Below, in pieces: positions 59,957 through 64,000 of a stretch of DNA of 64,000 bases. Position 1 is the first letter of the stretch. Every line of letters starts with the position of its first letter. The stretch comes from Collinsella bouchesdurhonensis (lineage in GTDB: Bacteria > Actinomycetota > Coriobacteriia > Coriobacteriales > Coriobacteriaceae). A program made the translations under genes and the position numbers. The notes below the pieces were generated by a model. That model was not told the DNA's origin. It saw only the letters and a program-made list of their open reading frames with translations, and made no database searches. The DNA lies in NCBI RefSeq assembly GCF_900155365.1, contig NZ_LT699739.1:1-64000 (forward strand), read 5' to 3'.

Positions 59957-60760
59957 CTAGATGAGCAGCTTGATGACTGCAAATACCGAGAGCACATAGA
60001 TGAGCTTGGTAAAGACTTCCTGGCTCACATGGCTTGCGATGGCACGGCCGATCATCACGGTGACGATGATTAAGGGGATGGTCCAAGCCATGGAAAGGAA
60101 GCCTGCCCAGGTGATCATGCCCAGGTGAATGGAGATGGGCAGCTTGATGAGGTTCACAATGAGGTAGAACCAAGCGGTGGTACCCAAGAAGCGAATGACG
60201 GGAAGATTTTCGGACAAAAAGAAGATGGCGGTAACAGGGCCCGCGGCGTTGGCAACCATGGTGGTGAAGCCGGCCAGGACGCCGCAAACGATGCGTTTGA
60301 GCCATGAGAACGTCGCGGCTTTGCCTCCGCGCTCTGCATCGGAGACGCCATCGGTCTCTTCGGGCGACTTTTTTGTCGGTACTTCTGTATTTCCGCTCAG
60401 GCGCTTTCGGATGAGATTTAAAAAGTACATGCCCACAAATATGGCGAGGATGATGCCGATCGTGCGGCGCATGGCGGTGTTGTCGGCAACATACAAAAAC
60501 GCGATGCCGCCGCAGATGCCCACGATTACAAAGGGAATCAGACGTACGAGTGATTTGACCGATACGTTGCCACGATATGCCCAGATAGCGCTCCAGTCGG
60601 CGCAGATGGCCATCAATAGCGTGAGTCCGGATGCCTGGTGAGCGGGCATCACTGCGGTGAGGGTTGCTACCGAAAGCAGGCCGGCACCCGAAGCGAGTGA
60701 TTTGTCGATGCCGAACATCACGGCGGCAAAACCGATAGCGAGATAGGTCATTGGTGTCAT
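59957..60760 (-). CDS. TSUP family membrane permease (TauE/SafE type)
   Basis: Sulfite-exporter TauE/SafE family protein, expected to move small sulfur-containing or organic anions across the membrane. The 267-residue protein has about eight membrane helices in two halves, each starting with a Gly-rich segment (ASGAGLLSVATL near 24-35 and GVLAGFTTMVANAAGP near 158-173), the duplicated family signature. The loop between (about 120-150) is charged. Substrate cannot be told from sequence. A sulfur link is plausible because it follows the suf cluster, but it is separated by 128 bp and a hairpin. Confidence 0.9.
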   Translation of the reverse strand: MTPMTYLAIGFAAVMFGIDKSLASGAGLLSVATLTAVMPAHQASGLTLLMAICADWSAIWAYRGNVSVKSLVRLIPFVIVGICGGIAFLYVADNTAMRRTIGIILAIFVGMYFLNLIRKRLSGNTEVPTKKSPEETDGVSDAERGGKAATFSWLKRIVCGVLAGFTTMVANAAGPVTAIFFLSENLPVIRFLGTTAWFYLIVNLIKLPISIHLGMITWAGFLSMAWTIPLIIVTVMIGRAIASHVSQEVFTKLIYVLSVFAVIKLLI

Positions 60761-60789
60761 GAGCGTTCCCTATGTTGCTCAATGAGATG

Positions 60790-60817
60790 GCCCCGACCGC
60801 GCGAAGGCGACCGGGGC
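60790..60817 (-). terminator. Hairpin after sufU, possible terminator
   Basis: CCCCG and CGGGG flank an inner CCGC/GGCG-type stem, giving an imperfect GC-rich hairpin 70 bp beyond the sufU stop. It lacks a clear T run on the minus strand. Confidence 0.4.
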
Positions 60818-60887
60818 ATCCTACGTCTTCTCTGGTTAATACGAGCACTATTGTAGCGCTCGTACGGCGGACGCGCGGGGCATGAAC

Positions 60888-61313
60888 CTATTGTTTATCA
60901 AGCATGCCGTCGAGCGTGCGCCAGGCGAGCTCCGCGCATTTCACACGCGCGGGCATATGGGAGATGTCCTTGAGCTGAGCAGCTTCATCAAGGTCTTCAT
61001 AGTCTTCTTCGGTGAGCTCATCGCCGCGGATCATGGAGAGGAACAGGCCGGCTAGGCGCTTTGCCTCCTCGATCGTCTCGCCGGTGATGAGGTCGGCCAT
61101 GATGTCGGCGGAGGCTTGGCTGATGGCGCAGCCGTGGCCCACGAAGGATGCCTCCTCGATCACGTCGTTCTCCACGCGCAGCTGCAGCGTGAGTTCGTCG
61201 CCGCAACTGGGGTTGATGCCGTCGTGAGTAAGAGTGGGGGAGTCCATCTCGTACTTATAGTCGGGATGCGAGTTGTGTTCCATGAAGGTGGTCGAAGTAT
61301 AGAGGTTGCCCAT
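60888..61313 (-). CDS. sufU: SufU-type iron-sulfur cluster assembly protein
   Basis: SufU receives sulfur from SufS and passes it on for Fe-S cluster assembly, and is a zinc protein in Gram-positive bacteria. The 141-residue protein has the three conserved cysteines C37 (NPSCGD, with D39), C62 (GHGCAIS) and C126 (ARVKCAEL). The 18-20 residue insert between the second and third Cys region that marks SufU relative to IscU is present (RLAGLFLSMIRGDEL region). The ATG at 61313 is 10 nt from AAGGAG; the ATG at 61322 is too close to it. It is the last gene of the suf cluster. Confidence 0.93.
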   Translation of the reverse strand: MGNLYTSTTFMEHNSHPDYKYEMDSPTLTHDGINPSCGDELTLQLRVENDVIEEASFVGHGCAISQASADIMADLITGETIEEAKRLAGLFLSMIRGDELTEEDYEDLDEAAQLKDISHMPARVKCAELAWRTLDGMLDKQ

Positions 61314-61363
61314 GGGGTACATGCTCCTTGAGTCGTGTGCGTCGCGTCGTGTTCGTTTGAGGC

Positions 61364-62617
61364 CTAGCCGTTAAAGGTGGACCAAACCTGCTTGACGCCG
61401 GCAATAAAGGCATCGATATCCGCAGCGTCGTTGTAGAATGCGACGCTTGCGCGGCAGCAGGCAAGATTCTCGACGCCAAGCCATGTGAGGAGCGGTTGGG
61501 CGCAGTGATGGCCCGCGCGGATGCACACGCCGGACATATCCATGATGCTCGCCACGTCGTGCGGATGAATGCCTTGCACGTTGAAGCTCACGACGCCGTG
61601 GTGAAGCGCGGGATCATCCGGGCCGATGACGTCAACATAATCGAGTTCGGCAAGCTGCTGCATGAGATAGACGACAAGCGCCTGCTCGCGATCTTGCACG
61701 GCTTCATAGCCAACGGTATTTGCAAGGTAATCAAGCGCCACGCCAGTCGCATAGATGCTTGCGGCGTCTTGTGTGCCGGCTTCGAACTTCTCGGGAACAG
61801 GGGCCCAGACGGCATCTTGCTCGGTGACGGAATCGATCATCTCGCCACCGGTGAGCATAGGCGGCATCTGGTCGAGCAGCTCGTGCTTACCCCAAAGGAC
61901 GCCGATGCCCATGGGGCCAAGCGCCTTATGGGCGCTAAAGGCAAAGAAATCGGCGCCGAGCTCGCGCACGTCGACTGCCATGTGCGGCGCCGATTGCGCA
62001 CCGTCCACCACTACGTAGGCGCCGTTGGCATGTGCCGCGGCGGCAATCTTTTCTACCGGGTTGCGCACGCCGAGAACATTCGAGACCTCGCCGATGGCGA
62101 CAATCTTGGTGGCAGGGCCGATCTTTGCGGCAATCTCGCTGTCCGTGATGACTCCCTGGTCATCGGGGCGCAGGTAGACCAGCGTGGCACCGGCTTTGCG
62201 GCAAGCTTGCTGCCAGGGAATGAGATTGGAGTGATGCTCCATGATGCTGATGACAACCTCGTCGCCAGCTTTGAGCACCGTGGGCGCAAAGCTCTTGGCA
62301 ACAAGATTGAGCGACTCGCTCGTATTGCGCGTGAACACGACGTCGTTTGCAAGGGGCTTGCCCGTGTTGTCGACGGCGCCAATCAAGGTGGCGATTTGTG
62401 CGCGCACCTTCGCAATCGCCTCGGTTGCCTCGACGGAAAGCGAGTAGAGTCCGCGCAGCGGGTTGGCGTTCATCGTCTCATAGAAATGTCGGGACGCGTC
62501 AAGCACACAGGCGGGGCGCTGCGCGGTGGCGGCGCTGTCTAAAAACGCGATCTCGGGATGGTTTGCCAGAAGTGGAAAATCTTGTTTATACGGGTTGGCG
62601 TGGATATCGATGGCCAT
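61364..62617 (-). CDS. sufS: Cysteine desulfurase SufS
   Basis: PLP enzyme that removes sulfur from cysteine and delivers it to SufU. The 417-residue protein has the start FPLLANHPEIAFLDSAATAQ, GAQSAPHMAVD for PLP contacts, the PLP Lys in FAFSAHKALGPMG, and the active-site Cys in IRAGHHCAQPLL, which is the short type II loop of SufS. ATG 62617 follows GAGGAGATCG and is 1 bp after the sufD stop, so translation is coupled. The frame is open upstream through sufD but with no family similarity. Confidence 0.95.
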   Translation of the reverse strand: MAIDIHANPYKQDFPLLANHPEIAFLDSAATAQRPACVLDASRHFYETMNANPLRGLYSLSVEATEAIAKVRAQIATLIGAVDNTGKPLANDVVFTRNTSESLNLVAKSFAPTVLKAGDEVVISIMEHHSNLIPWQQACRKAGATLVYLRPDDQGVITDSEIAAKIGPATKIVAIGEVSNVLGVRNPVEKIAAAAHANGAYVVVDGAQSAPHMAVDVRELGADFFAFSAHKALGPMGIGVLWGKHELLDQMPPMLTGGEMIDSVTEQDAVWAPVPEKFEAGTQDAASIYATGVALDYLANTVGYEAVQDREQALVVYLMQQLAELDYVDVIGPDDPALHHGVVSFNVQGIHPHDVASIMDMSGVCIRAGHHCAQPLLTWLGVENLACCRASVAFYNDAADIDAFIAGVKQVWSTFNG

Positions 62618-62618
62618 G

Positions 62619-63866
62619 CTAGGCGATCTCCTCTTCAAAGTTGCTAACGAGCTTGTTGCCCAGGCGTACGATGCCGGCGCGAATGCGCTCGTCCGGAGCG
62701 GTGATGGCGGCATTTTCGAGCTTGGCGGTAATGAATAGCTGCTCCGCTTCTTCTGCCGAGATACCGCGGCAGGCCATGTAGAACAGTTGCTCGTCGCGCA
62801 CGTGTCCGATGGTGGCACCGTGGTTGCCGGCGACGTCGTCCTCGTCGCACAGGATGACGGGGACGGTCTTGTTGTCGACACCCTTATTGGCCAAAAGAAC
62901 GCTCTCGCGCTCGGTGCCTTCCGATCCGCGACAGCCGTGAACAAGGTCGATCGTTCCGCGCAGAACCTTCTTGGAGGCGCCGGTGAGGACGCCGTTGGCG
63001 TCCATGTTCGACTCGGTCTTGCGACCCAGCTGACGAATCGAGTAGTTGAAGTCGCGCGACTGATCGCGAGCAGCCAGGTAATCGGTATCGACAGAGATCT
63101 TCGAGGTGTCTCCCCACAGCTCGCTGGCAAGCCCGGTAACGCTCTTGCCAGCTCCGAGCACCGTATGCTGCACATGTACGCGGGCGCCCTCGTCGAGGAA
63201 GAAGCCCGAAGCGTCAAGCGCTGTCCAAGAATCATCGAGCGTCTGCACACAGGTGACGTTTACGCGTGCCTGTTCGGCGGCGACGACAGAGAGCAGCGAG
63301 CCCACAAGGCCAGTACCGATGACAGGGGAGTCGAGTGCGACGATGAAGTCGAGCTCGGCGTGCTCGCCGGCGATGACCTGAATATCTGCGGCGGAGATGG
63401 CGCCGTCTACACCGTTGATGCGAACCGTGACGCACTCTTTTTGATACGGTGCGAGCTTGAGCACTACGGGCATCTGGGCGACGGATCTTAGGTAGTTTGC
63501 CGTCTCGCTGCCGCAGCCGTGCGAGAATGACTCGGCGGGACCGCATTTCTCCTCGAGATGCACGGCTTGCGTCTGATACGTAGAAAGCGCAGGGACGTCA
63601 AGCTGGTCAAGGTTGCCTGCATCGACGCGCTCGCGGTCGGAGGCGTCGCCCGGCGCCGCCGCGCGGCGTGCGGGAAAACGGCTATCAGCGAGTTTCAGGG
63701 CGGCCTCAAAGTCGCCGTCGTTGCCCCTGCAGGCGTCTGCCCCCTCGACTTCGACGGCCGCAGCGCCCGCCGGGGCAAGCTCGGGGTCGATCTCCAGGGA
63801 GGTTGAGTTCATCTTGAGCCAGCTCCAGGTCGGAGCGGGCATTGCGTTAAGATTCTCGATCTTCAT
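62619..63866 (-). CDS. sufD: Fe-S cluster assembly scaffold protein SufD
   Basis: SufD pairs with SufB in the SufBC2D scaffold on which Fe-S clusters are built. The 415-residue protein has the right-handed beta-helix core typical of SufBD (about 150-380) and the conserved C-terminal segments EDDVAGNHGATIGHVRDEQLFYMACRG-like region near 330-360 and the RGIS helix start. The N-terminal 110 residues are variable, acidic and Ala-rich. It overlaps nothing but starts directly after the sufB stop (63867-63869) and ends 1 bp before sufS. Confidence 0.93.
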   Translation of the reverse strand: MKIENLNAMPAPTWSWLKMNSTSLEIDPELAPAGAAAVEVEGADACRGNDGDFEAALKLADSRFPARRAAAPGDASDRERVDAGNLDQLDVPALSTYQTQAVHLEEKCGPAESFSHGCGSETANYLRSVAQMPVVLKLAPYQKECVTVRINGVDGAISAADIQVIAGEHAELDFIVALDSPVIGTGLVGSLLSVVAAEQARVNVTCVQTLDDSWTALDASGFFLDEGARVHVQHTVLGAGKSVTGLASELWGDTSKISVDTDYLAARDQSRDFNYSIRQLGRKTESNMDANGVLTGASKKVLRGTIDLVHGCRGSEGTERESVLLANKGVDNKTVPVILCDEDDVAGNHGATIGHVRDEQLFYMACRGISAEEAEQLFITAKLENAAITAPDERIRAGIVRLGNKLVSNFEEEIA

Positions 63867-64000
63867 CTATCCGATCGCTCCTTCCATCTCGAGCTTGATC
63901 AGGTTGTTCATCTCTACCGCGTATTCGAGCGGCAATTCCTTGCTCACGGGGTTGGCAAAGCCGTTGACGATCATCGTGCGTGCTTCTTCCTCGGAAATGC
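63867..64000 (-). CDS. sufB: Fe-S cluster assembly protein SufB (C-terminal end, cut by window edge)
   Basis: Only the last 44 codons lie in the window. They read [17 protein letters not shown], then [20 protein letters not shown] and a stop, which is the conserved C-terminus of SufB, the main scaffold subunit carrying the nascent cluster. The stop directly precedes the sufD ATG. The rest of the gene, and presumably sufC, lie to the right. Confidence 0.9.
   Translation of the reverse strand, partial: ISEEEARTMIVNGFANPVSKELPLEYAVEMNNLIKLEMEGAIG

Noticed and set aside
1-64000. CRISPR arrays, tRNA or rRNA genes, insertion sequences, prophage genes
   Set aside because: I looked for spaced direct repeats, cloverleaf-like stretches and transposase or integrase motifs and saw none; a covariance search would be needed to exclude unusual RNA genes.

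Overview
The window looks like a chromosomal segment from a high-GC, anaerobic gut actinobacterium of the class Coriobacteriia, most likely Collinsella or a close relative. This is inferred, not searched. The grounds are the gene set (bile-salt-hydrolase-like enzyme, C69 dipeptidase, formate-THF ligase/FchA/FolD, a membrane-bound LuxR regulator, SufBDSU, superoxide reductase, QueH), the GC-rich coding style with ATG starts behind AAGGAGG-like ribosome sites, and many strong GC-rich intrinsic terminators. I saw no tRNA, rRNA, CRISPR array, insertion sequence or prophage gene. Coding density is high.

Layout. 1-243: tandem terminators of a gene to the left. 244-6596 (+): glmM, a superoxide reductase, a degenerate NAD-synthetase-like protein, and ruvCAB. 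6655-10047 (+): fhs, then fchA-folD behind their own promoter (one-carbon metabolism). 10151-10381 (-): cold-shock protein. 10585-15501 (+): C69 dipeptidase, phasin-like protein and UbiB-like kinase, choloylglycine hydrolase. 15502-17913: a long nested hairpin and a methionyl-tRNA-synthetase-like gene (-). 18013-20080 (+): DUF3267 protein, queH, PAP2 phosphatase, then a gene-free convergent interval with a 28-bp palindrome and a terminator. 20313-23449 (-): TagO/WecA-like transferase, trpS, HAD phosphatase. 23685-25367 (+): macrodomain-type protein and SGNH hydrolase. 25475-28528 (-): YtcJ-type amidohydrolase and MATE exporter, near a 7TM-LuxR regulator (28885-29877). 29955-32298 (-): thiC-thiD under a TPP riboswitch. 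32391-34729 (-): yaaA and an M18 aminopeptidase.

34840-37593 (+): polA. 37747-38589 (-): HAD phosphatase. 38868-41633 (+): argG and argH, the last two steps of arginine synthesis. 42002-47714 (+): ndk, cysteine-desulfidase-like cyuA, rpsA, HAD phosphatase, M20 dipeptidase. 48122-51807 (+): pstSCAB phosphate transporter preceded by three direct repeats that may be a Pho box. 51994-57782 (+): ABC-F ATPase, degenerate iron-ADH-like protein, pgi, HAD phosphomutase. 57801-59365 (-): TatD and TcdA. 59366-59956: gene-poor interval with two strong inverted repeats. 59957-64000 (-): TSUP permease and the sufB(partial)-sufD-sufS-sufU cluster.

Most of the window is housekeeping. The points most worth a second look are two apparent pseudoenzymes (NadE-like at 2251, iron-ADH-like at 53989), a superoxide reductase that has lost its N-terminal iron-binding cysteines, a possible small-RNA locus at 20125-20277, a ~119-nt nested hairpin at 15556, and the repeat array upstream of pst. 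I did not find a clearly new multi-gene system.
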